In this document: positions 10,727-22,910 of the stretch, piece after piece
How positions within the stretch are numbered: the stretch's first letter is position 1
How the letters are laid out: every line of letters begins with the position of its first letter
Made by a program: the position numbers and the translations under genes
Assembly (NCBI GenBank): GCA_026874595.1
Contig: CM049311.1
Coordinates: forward strand, 19,113,676 to 19,177,675
Source: Sipunculus nudus
Lineage: Eukaryota > Annelida > Sipuncula > Golfingiida > Sipunculidae
Direction of reading: 5' to 3'
DNA: 64,000 bases
Notes under the pieces: generated by a model
What the model was told of the DNA's origin: nothing
Databases searched by the model: none
Seen by the model: only the letters and a program-made list of their open reading frames with translations

Positions 10727-12077
10727 CTCTCGAATAATGCATATGAAATCGTGTTTCATTGAACACAATGCCCGCTAATCATTTATAGAACTAGAATCCC
10801 CTATTCCCATTGCTTTGGGTATCCCAGAAAAGAATATACAATTATGTTAAATTGAAACAATGTATGCTTATTATTTAAAGAACTATTATATTTCCTTTAT
10901 CTACTTGTACCCCGAGATAGAATCCCGAAGCCTTACAAGCTGTGGGTGCCACTAAACTGCTTGGCATCGATTTTTTAACTTAATCTTTCAATATGTTCTC
11001 ATTCTCTTGGGAATTTTAGAAGGAAAAAGGCACCATTCATCATTTTTAAACGTTTTACATGATTAATCTGAAAATCCAATGTTAAGAAAATGGGTCAAAG
11101 CCATTGTCACCAGAGAACTGTCTTGGTTATGTTTAGGTCTTTGAAGTTCATTAGCGAATGTAGAAAAGTGTTAATGTACCAGGACGATGCTATACAAGAG
11201 TTCGGTAAAAAGCCTCTTAAGGCTTTAGAAGCCAAGCAGCGGGAAGACGGCGAGTGCGGCGAGAGGGCTAAACGGAGACAGATAGAAAGTGAACAGAGCA
11301 ATACTTACAGTAAATTTTATTAAAATTTCATTTTTTTAAGGGATTAGAGAGATCAGAACAAAATTAATCATTATTTTACTGTCTTCATCCAAAAGAATCC
11401 TCTGGACGATTATGTCACCCTTTCTAAACATCTAACCAGGATCAACCTCAACGGAGAAATGGGGTACTCCTGTGGGCGCATGTTGAGATAATTTACAAAT
11501 TCAGCTAAATAAAATATAATCGTACAAAAGAAGAAAAGTTTCATAGAAGAGCACAACGGAGATACGTGTTGTAAATTTGGAAGGGGAATTCAGATAAGTC
11601 ACAAGTAAATCGATGTGGAGAGAAAAACCAAATTTTCTTTTAATTACACAGGACCTAGATCATTAAAAAAATGAAAGATCTGAGAGTAAACAACATACAA
11701 CGTCAACCGTTCTAAATCAATGTATCATAAGCAGTCAAAGAACCGAATTCCTTCATTCACTTTGCATGGTAGATGCCAGAAGGAATCAATTACTTTTCAC
11801 GTCCAAAATGCATGCACAGAGTTCTGACAAGAAACAGGCCGCAAATACTCAAAACACGCAGACATTCGTTCCTTTCTCTTTTGGGTTTAGCTACATCATT
11901 TTGATCAAACATAACAACCGCAGGACACAGGAGAGCCCTTTTCACCCTGGTAGCGTAACGAGTTAGATCTTAGATTAGATTCCATATGATTCTATTTTTT
12001 TGTATTAGTGGATGAGCCTGCCATTGGCATATACCAGAGTGTAATTAACTTTTACCTTTATAAGTCATAAATCTTAC

Positions 12078-12137
12078 CTGTTGTTGCTGGAGTTGTGGTT
12101 GGAGCCACGGTGGTGGCGCGGGTGGTTGTTGGAGCAA
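12078..12137 (-). CDS. T1 mucin-like PTS mini-exon, unit A
   Basis: A 60-nt segment on the minus strand is preceded by tattgtatttttcag and followed by GTAAGA. It starts with the last two bases of a split codon and ends with the first base of the next (phase 1-1). It codes Val from the preceding G, then APTTTRATTVAPTTTPATT. It differs from the unit B-D copies in one codon (PAT for PVT). It is inferred to be part of the Thr-rich, O-glycosylated domain of a secreted or surface mucin. Confidence 0.55.
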
Positions 12138-14330
12138 CTGAAAAATACAATAGGAGATATTTCTGTACCCTCTTGAGAAAATGAATATTCAATCCATAGG
12201 ATCTTCGGCTACCCTTTAAGTGCTTGGCAGCTATTTTTTGGGTTTTTATCTAAGTATTAGTACAAACAAAGTTACATAAATCAGAAAATAAAATTTCATT
12301 CCACTGACATTTCAAATTGAATGAATCAATAACTATTGATATCATTAGGATTGCTTTTTCCCCTCGTTTGCGAAATGGAAGCAGCATTGTTTCCTTTTTC
12401 AAGTGCATATATATCCGAATAAAACAGGCCCTAAAAAATCTTAACACCCATGTCCTTCCCTTTTCTATTGGTAAATAACTACTTTAAAAATATAATGCCT
12501 GCATGAAGCAGAAAAGAACGCGTTTAACTTAAGATTCGTTTTGATTTGATACGATTCCATACTACATGCTTATTATTTCTCCAAACGGGGAAGACCCTGC
12601 CGTTGAACGTATTAAAAAAGAAATAATTTTGTCTGAGATAAGTATTATTTTAAAGGTTTATAGCTTCCAATTCAAATTTAAAACCTATATCAGCTCCAAT
12701 AGCTGTAGTAGTAATATTGGTTATGGAAAAGTGAGTGTATGTTATGTAAGCTGCATGTGGCGCTGTGTGTGTGTTTATCATCCACATTCTAATTATTTCA
12801 AGGTAAAATAGAAAATATGATACTTCAGCCTTCTTATACCACGGTTACCTAGTCATCAGAGAAGAGGTTATGAAAATGAGTGTGAATTGAGCTGATTTCT
12901 ACATACATAAGGTTATGTTATGAATTTGAATCATCGAAAATGAACTATTATAAAGTTTTTTAATGTCGTCTTTTTTAATTTTGAATTTTGATCATTCGAG
13001 GTGTCTACATACATAATATTATGTCTGTTACCCAATATCTCAAGAACTGCTGTCGCCATCAACGAATTTGAATCGCCACAATTGACCTATAACACAATTG
13101 AAATCAACTTAATTATATATTTTTAAATGTTGTCTTTATTGAACTTCAAATTTTGATGATTACAGGTGTCTACGTACATTATGTTATGTCTATGACCCAA
13201 TATCTCAGGAATTGCTGTCACCATGAACGAATTTAAATACCCATAATTGACCTATAATAAAAATTAAAAAAAAACTTAATTAAACATTTTTAAAAGATAT
13301 TTTTATCAAACTGTAAATTTTGATGATTTAAGGTGTCTACATGCATTATATTATGTCTGTTACTCGATATTTCAGGGACTGTTGTCGACCTGAGCGCCAA
13401 ATTTACGGGTCTATTGATCCCGTGGTTGGCATGTCAGTGATTTCTGCAGGTTGCACTATACTTATATTGACTTAGTTTCTGTGAGTAAAAAATCATATTT
13501 TCCACTTATGTCTACTCATGTCAGAAAATATAAACACTTAGGTTTTAATATGGGTTAACTATTCATATATACTTAATTGAAAAGAATTAATAAGTTTAAA
13601 AATGGCAGCTGCATAGAAATTTAAATTTTGTAAATATTTGGTATCTGATGATTTCTGTGATTCCTAATAAAATGTAATGTCCGTTACCAAATATTGATCA
13701 TGTTACAGTCAGACTTGTATGACTATGAAAACTACGGTTAAAGCCACTTCTGTTGATCTATTTATGTGAAACAAATTGGTTTATTCCTGTGAACCAGAAT
13801 GGTATATATTTGGTGCCACTTATGTTGAAATATATTCTATGAACCAAAATGGCATATTCAACTCTTTCTTAAAAGTTTTTAGATTTAAGTATTATGTGGC
13901 ACCAGATATGCTGGACTACAGCTGAAATGTTTTTTAAGTGTCACCGGATACTTCCTTTTCAGTCAGTTTCACTAGTTCAAACGAATGGTTAGACGCCATA
14001 TTGCCGCTGTGTTTGTTCGAATGATCTTTGACCCGGGCAATGACATCATTGCTGTGACGTATTTCGTGGCTCAGAATTAGTTGAGCATTACATGGCCTAC
14101 TAGCCATTTGTTATATTTAAATTTATAGATGGTTAAACCAGTAAAAATTATTCACTATGGAATCATTCACCTTTAGACACTTAAATGTATTCTTAATGAT
14201 AGTATACAGAATATCAGATTTAAACAATGCCAGATTTTAAAATCTGGTGAAGCCTAGCTATACTGAAACAGGCACGGATACATACGAGATTTAATCTAAC
14301 GTTAGATGTCTAAATTTAGCCCAGACATAT

Positions 14331-14747
14331 ACTAAACATATATTAATTACTTTATATACTGTTTGACACTTTATTACCAGGTATTAATAAACCTAGTAGT
14401 TGACCCCAGCCTCAGCTTTTGAGATGAACCATTACATTGCGTGTCCATGATTCACTCGCCTATCTGTTAATATTATAATGTACATTTTATCTATTAATAC
14501 TTTTATCTTAAAAGATAATGACAGGTTATCACTGATAAACAAAAGTTACCTAATGTTATGGCTTGATCAAGCATGGAAATTAGATAAAAATCAGCTTGTA
14601 CTTTCAAAAATGTTCCATAAAAATAGTTTCAGTTTGATGTGGGGAAGCTGGGAAATGACGTTTAAAGCCTTTTATAATAATAGTTTCCCAATATTTTCTA
14701 CTGGAGGGCTCCCACATCCCGCCCAGTGCAAGGAAATCAATATTTTA

Positions 14748-14755
<8 letters not shown>
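14331..14755 (-). repeat. Inverted copy of unit segment S
   Basis: This is the reverse complement of 32440-32820 (segment just right of the Penelope element), running from the ctagtaggtttatta side to gatgtgggagccctccagt. The join to unit A falls at a shared catata. A 109-codon frame (14478-14807) crosses it but only mirrors the frame at 32439-32675 and ends in (TA)n-derived Ile/Tyr, so I do not call it a gene. Confidence 0.9.

Positions 14756-14801
<46 letters not shown>
14754..14801. repeat. (TA)n microsatellite at rearrangement seam
   Basis: Pure TA tract separating inverted segment S from the CTATCGGGGGACC-type repeats. It corresponds, inverted, to the tract in which the Penelope-like element sits at 27.7-32.4 kb. 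Confidence 0.97.
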
Positions 14802-14804
14802 TTA

Positions 14805-15440
14805 TAAATGCAACCATAAGGGGACCACGACTATCAGGGGACCGGATCAATTTCATTATTTTCAGTTCAAAGTAATTGAAAATTGCTCCATTATCAATTA
14901 ATTATACATAAAAGTATTATTCTTGATTTAATTTTTCTCAATTTCTTATTTACGTAAGTGTTGTATATTTTTTCGGTCCCCCGATAGTCATCATGCTTTT
15001 TTACATAAAATTGCAACCTACAGGAGACCGATCCCGGTCCCCATATGGTCATTTTTCATATTACCGCCCAGAGTTTATTTTAGTTTTCATATGGACAATT
15101 AATCGAATCCAGGATGTAACCCTAAGTTTGTGTTCTTGGTAAAATTATCTAAACTAATAATATACAACACGTTTACCATCGGGAGACCAGAAGAACTATC
15201 GGGGGACCATGTATCATATAAGATTAACTATCAGGGGACCACCACACTATCAGGAGACCATATATCATATAAGATTAACTATCAGGGGACCACCATACTC
15301 CCAGGAGACTAAATCACATAAATGGTTAACATTTAGGGGACAAATACGCCATCGGATAACCGTTTTTATTATACAAGGTGAACTATCCGGGAACCAACAT
15401 AATACCATGTTTATCATATTAAATAAAAGGTGAACTGTTG
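14805..15440. repeat. Degenerate CTATCGGGGGACC repeat family, copy 1
   Basis: The motif actatcRgggGacc occurs many times in both orientations, for example at about 14838, 14980 (inverted), 15196, 15229, 15249, 15282 and 15380. Between 15190 and 15330 it forms a local tandem of about 53 bp units (catatcatataagattaactatcagggg). The first bases (gcaaccataagggg) mirror gatggttgcaat at 27720. Confidence 0.75.
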
Positions 15441-16102
15441 TGTCATTCCCTGTCCGGCTCGGCCCCTATCGCTTAAGGTCTAATCATCGTCAAAAATCAT
15501 GAAAATTACATTTTTCTGAAAAACATCTGGTTTTATAGATAATTGATATATCTATCTTTTCACAAAAAAACGTTCCTGGGGTTATATTGTATCAGTTAGA
15601 AAAATAAGTATTTTATTTCAGATGTCAACCCCACGTGGGGTGCAAACAGGACCAACTGTCAGATCGGCGATAGTTAGCAGCGTGTCAGTTGCTTATTGGT
15701 TAACCATGCATTAGGCAAATGGTTGATTGACAGGCGTGGGGAAGCCGCGGTCAGTCAGCCGGGAAAGAGCTAATCTTTATTACCGGCACTTACTAATTGG
15801 CACTAATTAATACAAACACGTCCCCCTATACGCCTAACCCAGAAGTAAACTGTACATCGTACTCCTCCAGTCGCCGAATAATGTCTTTGTCACTGCCGTA
15901 AAATATGTTAGTGTCACCCAATAATGGTCCTGGCACCAAGAATATACCCAGAAATATGAATTTACCGATTGTTATTTCTGTAATATTGACCCTTCTATAC
16001 AATATAACATTTTCTCCCAGGGTCTATCATTACATCGCCAAAACAATTACCGATTACATCGTTCCTTCATATATAATATACACTATCATCAAACTGAACG
16101 TC
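15441..16102. other. Upstream region of Mutator-like relic
   Basis: It includes a GC-richer patch (15640-15770) with CCACGTGG and an inverted CCAAT box (ttattggtta, about 15692). A 73-codon frame (15905-16126) ends in MGRRKKD, which is the likely true start of the next feature. No other gene is seen. Confidence 0.4.
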
Positions 16103-16511
16103 ATGGGTCGAAGAAAAAAAGATTAGAATGAGCGAAGATAAAATTCGCTATTTGAACGAGAGACAGTCACATATAGCTGTTCACAAGATTCCTGTGTCCG
16201 TAACGAAACTACACAGAGATGACGATTCTGAGTCGGCAAGTGACGAAAACATGGTATCAGTACAACCTGGAGTTCCAGAATCAGTCAGCTACCGTCTGTG
16301 GCAGTGCGGCCAACTTGCTAGTATGTTGTTGGCTACCGCAGCAGTGTGTGCCATATGCCGTAAAGGAAATTTATCGTTAGTGGAGGATGTAGATAAACGC
16401 CGAGGGTGGTGCAGCAATATGGGACTGCGTTGCACGAATGAATTTTGTGAAAGGAACGCGGCACCAAGTTACACGACCACGTCGCCTGATAACAAATGTT
16501 GCGAAGTGTAG
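16103..16511 (+). pseudogene. N-terminal relic of a Mutator-like transposase-type protein
   Basis: ATG 16103 opens MGRRKKD and then TAG. A frame starting at 16128 continues for 127 codons with an acidic patch (RDDDSESASDE, residues 30-40). It then has C-x2-C (C74, C77), a W/C segment and C-x4-C (C102, C107) followed by a Thr/Ser-rich YTTTSP. A basic MGxxKK start followed by CxxC...CxxxxC and then an (F)EVN motif is the pattern I recall for the N-terminus of metazoan Mutator-like transposase-domain proteins. Here CEV is followed at once by a stop. The frame slip near 16124 and the loss of everything after the zinc-binding region indicate a relic. The family assignment is from memory. Confidence 0.4.
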
Positions 16512-17790
16512 TTTGAATGAGAGCTCAGAGTAAACAGAGTGATCGTTCTTATCAGTCACTTCACATCTGACGCGTGCCCCGGCGCGGCAGCCCATGACCT
16601 GATTACCGATGATCGGGCCCTCGGACCAGTAAGCTCCGCCTACTTTAGTTTGACAGTTCTCCAGTTGTCATGATGCCTAACAAAATCCCTTTTTTAACAT
16701 TGATAAACCATTAAATTTTATAATTTATATATTGAAACCGATTCTCATCGGAACATTTAGTGAAAAAAATACAACTGTCACTTGCGCTTATATCCCTGTT
16801 TTCCACTCAAAACGAAATTTCTCTTCCCAAACAGTTTTTGGCCGTTTTCTCAAAACAGTATTTCAGGAGACTGTACGGTCTTCAAAGCAATATTTCTCAA
16901 AAACCATCAAATATAGAGTCTTCAAATTTTGAATATAGGTAAATCAGCAACTATTCTAAAATGCGATTTTTTTCTTTTTCCTATATCGTTTTTAGTATAG
17001 TAGAAATACGTTATTTAAACAAAATAAGTATTGTAAACATCCCACATTTTTTTTTTTTAAATTTTAAATTTCATTTTTGAAAAAAGACTTTAAATATATA
17101 ACCAAAAAAACGCCTGGAGATATTTGTATTTAGTTTCAAATGATACTATTTCCACACACATACCCTATGCCAATTTTGAGATATATCCAATTAAAAAAAA
17201 ATTATTTTAATTCATTTCAAGTTTTAAATTTTCATAGTGGACACTGTTACACTTTTTAAATATACCTCATCTGATAGAGAATTTTCTGAGGATTCTAAAT
17301 ATATATACATCACTGTGTCTAAAATTATTATTAATATGAATTCTAAAGCTAAATTAACCCAAGGTTGTTTGAAGATGATTAGACCTTAATGTAGGGTCTG
17401 GAGATCGTCCGCTAGTCGATTTATATAACAAACAAACAAAAAAAAGAAACGAATGTGTCATTTCCCATTTCTTATTATTAGACATTAATGCTATTTTTCT
17501 TAATATAACAATAATTTTGTAGTTACTGTCATGTTTGTCATTATAGATGCTATTTTGCTTATTTTTGTTTCGGTTGAAAAAGAGGGGAAGTGGCTTAGAG
17601 CCAAGGAGCCATGTGTTTATTTGCGTCCTTGGGTTAATTATTTATATTTATATCTGATACGATGATTAAACAGGGATTATCTCATTTACATCAATTTCAA
17701 TTAAACCGGGGTTTATATGATTGTCTGCGTTTATTAATTGCTGGCCGGAATCTTCGATTTCGGCAAGCATGTTGGTCAGTAACGTATGAC
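16512..17790. other. Intergenic, nothing recognised
   Basis: AT-rich, with a GC-rich patch at 16560-16640 (cgcgtgccccggcgcggcag). No plausible gene is seen. Confidence 0.45.
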
Positions 17791-17796
17791 TGTCTA

Positions 17797-17824
17797 TCTG
17801 TCTGTCTGTCTGTCTGTCTGTTTG
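17797..17824. repeat. (TCTG)n microsatellite
   Basis: About seven TCTG units, followed by aaggtcaaggtcatc-like sequence (17935-17955) that also occurs in the tandem element at 19.4-20.3 kb. Confidence 0.9.
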
Positions 17825-18241
17825 TCAACACTCTACAGGCCACAATTTTGCAGGAATCGCTTTCAAACTTACACAGTTGATTGATAATTAAAAGTCCTCG
17901 GAGCCTATGGTTTTCAGTGAATATAGAACAAAGGTTAAGGTCAAGGTCATCAAAAACGTCAACATTTTATATTCGTCATACGTGTGTCAATATTGGTATT
18001 ATATCTTTACAATCTAAGGCTCAATTTCTTTCTCTGTGTCTTCTCCATATTTTGATTTAGTCGACTGGTCTCCATCTTGTGTCATGTTGTCAGTTGTCCG
18101 GTGCTATACTCGAAACATTACAACATATCATTTTTGGACATATCTCCAAAATTTCAAACCTTATATACATCAACTATTCTTCATATTGTTTCTCTTGACC
18201 TTTTTTATTACTTTTTATTTTTTATACTTACATGATTAATT

Positions 18242-18540
18242 TTAGCTACCCAACACATATCACTGTTTATTAAATGAATTATTTTTTGTTACCCATCAAT
18301 TATCACTACTCATTACACTGCTCATAACATGAATATTTTTTTGTCATCTATCATTTATCAATGTTCATTACACTGTTCATCACATGAATAATTTTGTTAA
18401 CCATCACTTATTAATATTCATTTCACTGCTCATTACATGAATATTTTTTTGGTTCTATCGCTTATCAGTGTTCATTACCCGATGTTTTTGTTACCCCTCA
18501 CTTATCACTGTGCATTACATTAATAATTTTATATGTTAGC
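18242..18540. repeat. Minisatellite, about 55-60 bp unit
   Basis: Around five diverged copies of a unit like ttgttacccatcacttatca, ctgttcattacactgctcat, tacatgaatatttttt. The unit order is preserved throughout and the copies differ by scattered substitutions. Confidence 0.85.
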
Positions 18541-19389
18541 TCAAATTGCAGATAATAATATTGGCTCAGGGACCCTTTTATTACGTATGCTACAGGTAAG
18601 TCCCTCACCACAGTGATCCGACACTGGGGGTTTAATATACTAGTGTATGCCTTTTTTTTATTAGGTAAAGCTATGACTGACACGACCCTTTTCAGTGATC
18701 CCGAAAATGGTCTGGTCGTCAGTCAGGGATTTTACTGTTAATGTCCATGCTGTGTCAGTCTGGAGTCAGGTCGGCTGAATCCAGCTAGTGGACAGGACTG
18801 TATATGTTTATTACGACAATTAATGTAAGCGAAATGTTGAAATCTTTACTCAAAACTATTAATATTATCAACAACATGTGGGAACATTTCTGCTTACTTA
18901 AATATATGTAGTACTTTTACCGAATAAAGGTTATGACAAACGACCTTTTCTTGTTTAAATCCACATAATTATAGGTTAAACGAATACTGTGTCTTGTTAA
19001 ACACGGCATTCCCACTGTACTCTACAGCAATGTAGTGTTCTTGTCTGTAGTGAATCAGGCTGTAAACAAGGATGCTTGGTTTGGTGACCGGCAGCCTGTG
19101 AGGTCAGCTGGTAGCGATCAGAAAGCAAGCCAGTGACACATGGCCCCAGGGCAGCTTGACACGTGGCTTGCTGGGTACTGGTATTCGGGTAGGGTATGTC
19201 TAGATAAGATGTCACTAGCAACATTAACTAGAATATCAGCAGAAGCTGACAAAAGCCCTCAGCCAAAAGAACAGTGTTTAGAGGTGGTAACTGTAACAAG
19301 TATTAAATATCTGTTCTCACATGGATGTATACCTGTACATGTCTCAGTTATAAATTTAAAATGGAGAGGTATGTACCATGATTCATAAC
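18541..19389. other. Intergenic, nothing recognised
   Basis: Mixed sequence with a GC-richer patch at 19060-19200. An 82-codon frame at 19140-19388 (+) and a 75-codon frame on - overlap each other, and neither is recognisable. Confidence 0.45.
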
Positions 19390-20265
19390 AATCCAAATGC
19401 TTCCTGATAAATAAGCTTCTAAATTTTATTCTATTATAAGCTCTGTGACCTTGAAAAGTAGGTCAAGGTCACCCATCTTCGAACTTGACCGAGATTTTGT
19501 CGATATACATCTTCACCAAAGAAAAAAAAATTCCTATTGTGAATCCTTTTAGAGATATCCCACTCACAAGGCCAAAGTTGAAAAATCGAAGAAAAATTCA
19601 TTAAAAATCAGAAATTGCAGGTGGCGCCCCCAAACTTGTGCAGCAGTTACAGACCATCAGTCCCTATGATCATAGTAAGTATTGTGAAAATCCATCCAAT
19701 GGTTCCTGAGTAATAAGCTTATAAATGTTTTTTTCTATAATCAGCTCTAAAACGTAGACAAATAGGTCAAGGTCATCCATCTTCAAACTTGACCGAGATT
19801 TTGTCAATATACATCTTCACTGAAAAAATAAAACTCCTACGGTGAATCCTTTTAAAGATATCCCGCTCATAAGCCCAAAGTTAAAAAATCGAAGAAAAAT
19901 TAATTAAAAATCAGAAATTGTAGGTGGCGCCACCAAACTTGTGAGGCAGGAACAGACTATCAGTCCCAATAATCATAGTACGTTTTGTGATAATCCATCG
20001 AATCGTTCCTGAGTAATAAGCATCTAAGTGTTTTTCTATAATCAGCTCTAAAATGTTGAAAAATAGGTCAAGGTCACCAATCTTCGAACTTGACCGAGAT
20101 TTTGTCGATATACATCTTTACCGAGGAAATAAAATTCTGACGGTGAATTCTTTTCAAGATATCCCGCTCACAAGGTAAAAGTTAACGGACGCCGGACGGA
20201 CGAACGGACGGACAGCTTGGGTGACGACAATAGCCCATCAGCCTAAGGGCTGAGGGCTAAAAACT
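19390..20265 (+). mobile_element. Tandem-cored element with GGAC tail (about 303-bp unit)
   Basis: The landmark cttgaccgagattttgtc occurs near 19483, 19787 and 20090, giving a period of about 303 bp and almost three units. Each unit holds taggtcaaggtcacc, atatcccgctcacaagg and aaatcagaaattg. The last unit runs into gccggacggacgaacggacg and then a small hairpin (agcccatcagcctaagggct). This design of tandem core plus GGAC-rich 3' tail is typical of non-autonomous elements in molluscan genomes. Confidence 0.65.
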
Positions 20266-22384
20266 ACTGCAACACAACTGCGGCGTTTCTTCTATTTGTA
20301 TTCCTGGCTGTTTGTGGAATAATGAGTGATATCTCTTTGCAAGAAACTGTAACAGTGAAATACAGTGAATCACTCACAATGATACAATACCTCTTGTCAG
20401 CCTCTGCTGACAGCAGCTCAATAATTCTCCTTCACACGTGGAGCCAGCTACATGAGGTGTCATCGAAATCTTGAGTTATAGGAACACATTTACCGAAACG
20501 GTCAGAAATGGTGTGTAGGAGTTCGTTGGTTTGGCATGGATTAAATATAATTTCTAAATCTATGAACTTTTTAAAAGCCTACTGAAATGTAAAGCACTAT
20601 CATGTGTAGGCAGTACAGAAAATGGAAACAGTATTGATAATGAAGGATAGGTTGCACGCACACCACATTTCATAGTACTCCTATTTTATATAATATGTGT
20701 CATTATTTTAATTTGTTATGTAAGTCTAAAAGCTATTTTCATGCAATCCTTCATGTGCAGTTTATTGTTGACTTAACACTGAAATATAAACACTCATAAA
20801 CATTTCAAATGTCATGCATTTTCATGAATATTTGAACATTTCTATAATTTTGTAACTTATCAGTAAATAAATCTGTATAATTGATTCTTCACAATTCCTG
20901 AGAATTAACAAACCATTTTCTAAACCAATATATTTGCGTGGAATTGATCATAGTTCAGTTACACAGAGTTGGATAAAAAAACCGATTTATTTCAAAACCA
21001 CCTGTATTGAGCTCACAGGACGCATTATTTTGGTAGTGGTATACCAACCAATGATAACAAATGATAGTGATATTTATTTCAAGTAAATATAAATTCAATT
21101 GTCATAAATATGATAGCTCTGTTCCCCTGTTTGCAATGGAATATGTTATGCCTCTAATGATACATTGATTGGCGATATAAAAATTATGTCCTTAAATAAT
21201 ATTATTTAGCAATTATTATTGCCTGATTATAATTTCCATTATGCTAATAAAAAATGTTAACCGACAATTACAAAAGGGAAACTTTTTAAGTTAGTCTCTG
21301 AAAATTTAATTACACGTTCAGCATACGATACAACAAAAGATCAATTGGATATAGAGTCATGGTGTCATTTTAATGAGCATCATATTTGTATGTGAGACCT
21401 TCCATCCACCGGAAACGTACGTTTGAATTATACAGGAACGGAATATAAATAATTCATGAAGAAAAAAATAAAGGCAGCAGCAGGAAAATTGGCTTGTGGG
21501 CCAACACAATTTCACAAAATGTCTAAAAATTCATTGAGAACTTTGGGAGATGTCGGGAGGATAGAAAAACAGAATGGGTTTTTATATACCATTAGCAGCG
21601 GCGAGTAAGTTTATTATGGTGATGCATGGCACGTATAACAAAAGCACTGGCGTCACCGCAATGACGTCATAATGATAGAAGTATGAAAGAAATGCGTTGA
21701 CCTGGCGCATTTTCCTTTTTCGGTATAAACAAAACATTATATCTGTCCGCGAGTGAGATCCTGGAAATAACGGAATATTTTTGAGAGGATACATGTTGTA
21801 TGAAATCGACAGGCGGTCCGATATGCATCCCGCTTTTATTCTAAAATGTTTTTATTGTAAATATCTCCATAGGTTTTCCGTAATTTTTACTGAAATGTTG
21901 TTGAAGGGTGTGCAATGGGTCAAGGAACAAAATCTTATTTTCTATGGTTCATCTGTTAAGGTTAAGTTTGTAACAGGATACAAATCCAGGCGCTGGCAGA
22001 GATATGCGCTCTATGAGTGCTCTCTAGTTTTGGTATATGCGTCTATCCATTTGAAGTATAATTCCGTCTGGCCAAGCTGTGGTGAATAACTGTACTCTAC
22101 CGAGCATTTTGAGGTACTATGTTGCAAGATTTTTTTTAATTAAATATTTTTATACATATACTGACCCTTTGTTTTTGTTATAATCACATTTGACTTAAAA
22201 CGGACAAAACCCATGAGAAAAAATAGCCCCATCAGTTGGTGCTAATGATTGTATGAGTTGGGAGACGCTATAAAAAAATTGACTTGGTCTAACACAAGGA
22301 TATTTACTACCCGTGATGCATAAAAAGAAATCAAGATAAAGATCAAGCATATTTTTGTTGAGATATCAGGTGCCAAAGAAAATT
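20266..22384. other. Intergenic, no recognised gene
   Basis: A CRE palindrome (aTGACGTCAt) lies at 21663-21670. A 102-codon frame follows at 21781-22089 (+) starting MRGYMLYEIDRRSD. It has no motif I recognise and no splice context, so I leave it uncalled. Confidence 0.4.
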
Positions 22385-22910
22385 ACCCATTGTGCTCTGG
22401 TGGACATATTGGAATTCAGACAGACCTGTAATTCGATAGGGATATTATCCTCATCCCTGTGAATTTGGGAAAGCTGAAGTATGTTGTTTTTGAGTTAATG
22501 CGCTCGAAAGAATATCAGTGATTGGGCTGTTGGGGCCATATTTAAATTCCGACAGGTCTGTAATTCTACAGGTCTGGAGCCCTTGTATGTACCAATCATC
22601 CCTGTGAATTTAGGAAAGCTGAAGTATGCTGTTGTTGAGTTATCGCACGCGAAAGTAAATCAGCGATTGGGCTGTGGCGGCCATATTAGAATTCCGACAG
22701 GTCTGTAATTCAATAGGTCTGGAGCCCTCTTATGTACCAATCATCCCTGTGAATTTTGGAAAGCTGAAGTATGTTCTTGTTGAGTTATCGCGCGCGAAAG
22801 AAAGCGTCACTGACGGAAGGACGGAAGTACGGAAGGACGGAAAGACGGTAGGATGGACTAACACGTTGATCACTATAGGGCACCGCTTGTCAAGCGGGGC
22901 CCTAATTATT
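22385..22910 (+). mobile_element. Tandem-cored element with GGAC tail (about 145-bp unit)
   Basis: Three diverged copies of a unit containing ggccatattagaattccgac, aggtctgtaattc, catccctgtgaattt and gttgagttatcgc start near 22400, 22535 and 22678. The last is followed by a ggacggaagtacggaaggacgg tract and a terminal tagggcaccgcttgtcaagc hairpin. The architecture matches that at 19.4-20.3 kb but the core is unrelated. Confidence 0.65.

Larger units (their letters stand above)
9850..14330 (+). repeat. Large repeat, partial diverged copy (unit A)
   Basis: Beginning at taattatttttgtgtaacaac, this segment is collinear with 34738-39260 of unit B (and C, D, E), with many scattered differences. It carries the same poly-C tract (10211-10231), the T2 and T1 mini-exons on the minus strand, and the same 3' end (...gcccagacatata). 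It lacks the Penelope-derived left end and the 32440-34700-equivalent part in direct orientation. It is the oldest-looking copy, separated from the array by about 17 kb. Confidence 0.9.

Noticed and set aside
18242-18540. CRISPR-like array
   Set aside because: The units are contiguous diverged tandem repeats without unique spacers, in a eukaryotic context.
21781-22089. 102-codon plus-strand frame following a CRE palindrome
   Set aside because: Tempting because of the upstream TGACGTCA, but there is no recognisable domain, no clear promoter spacing and no splice context.
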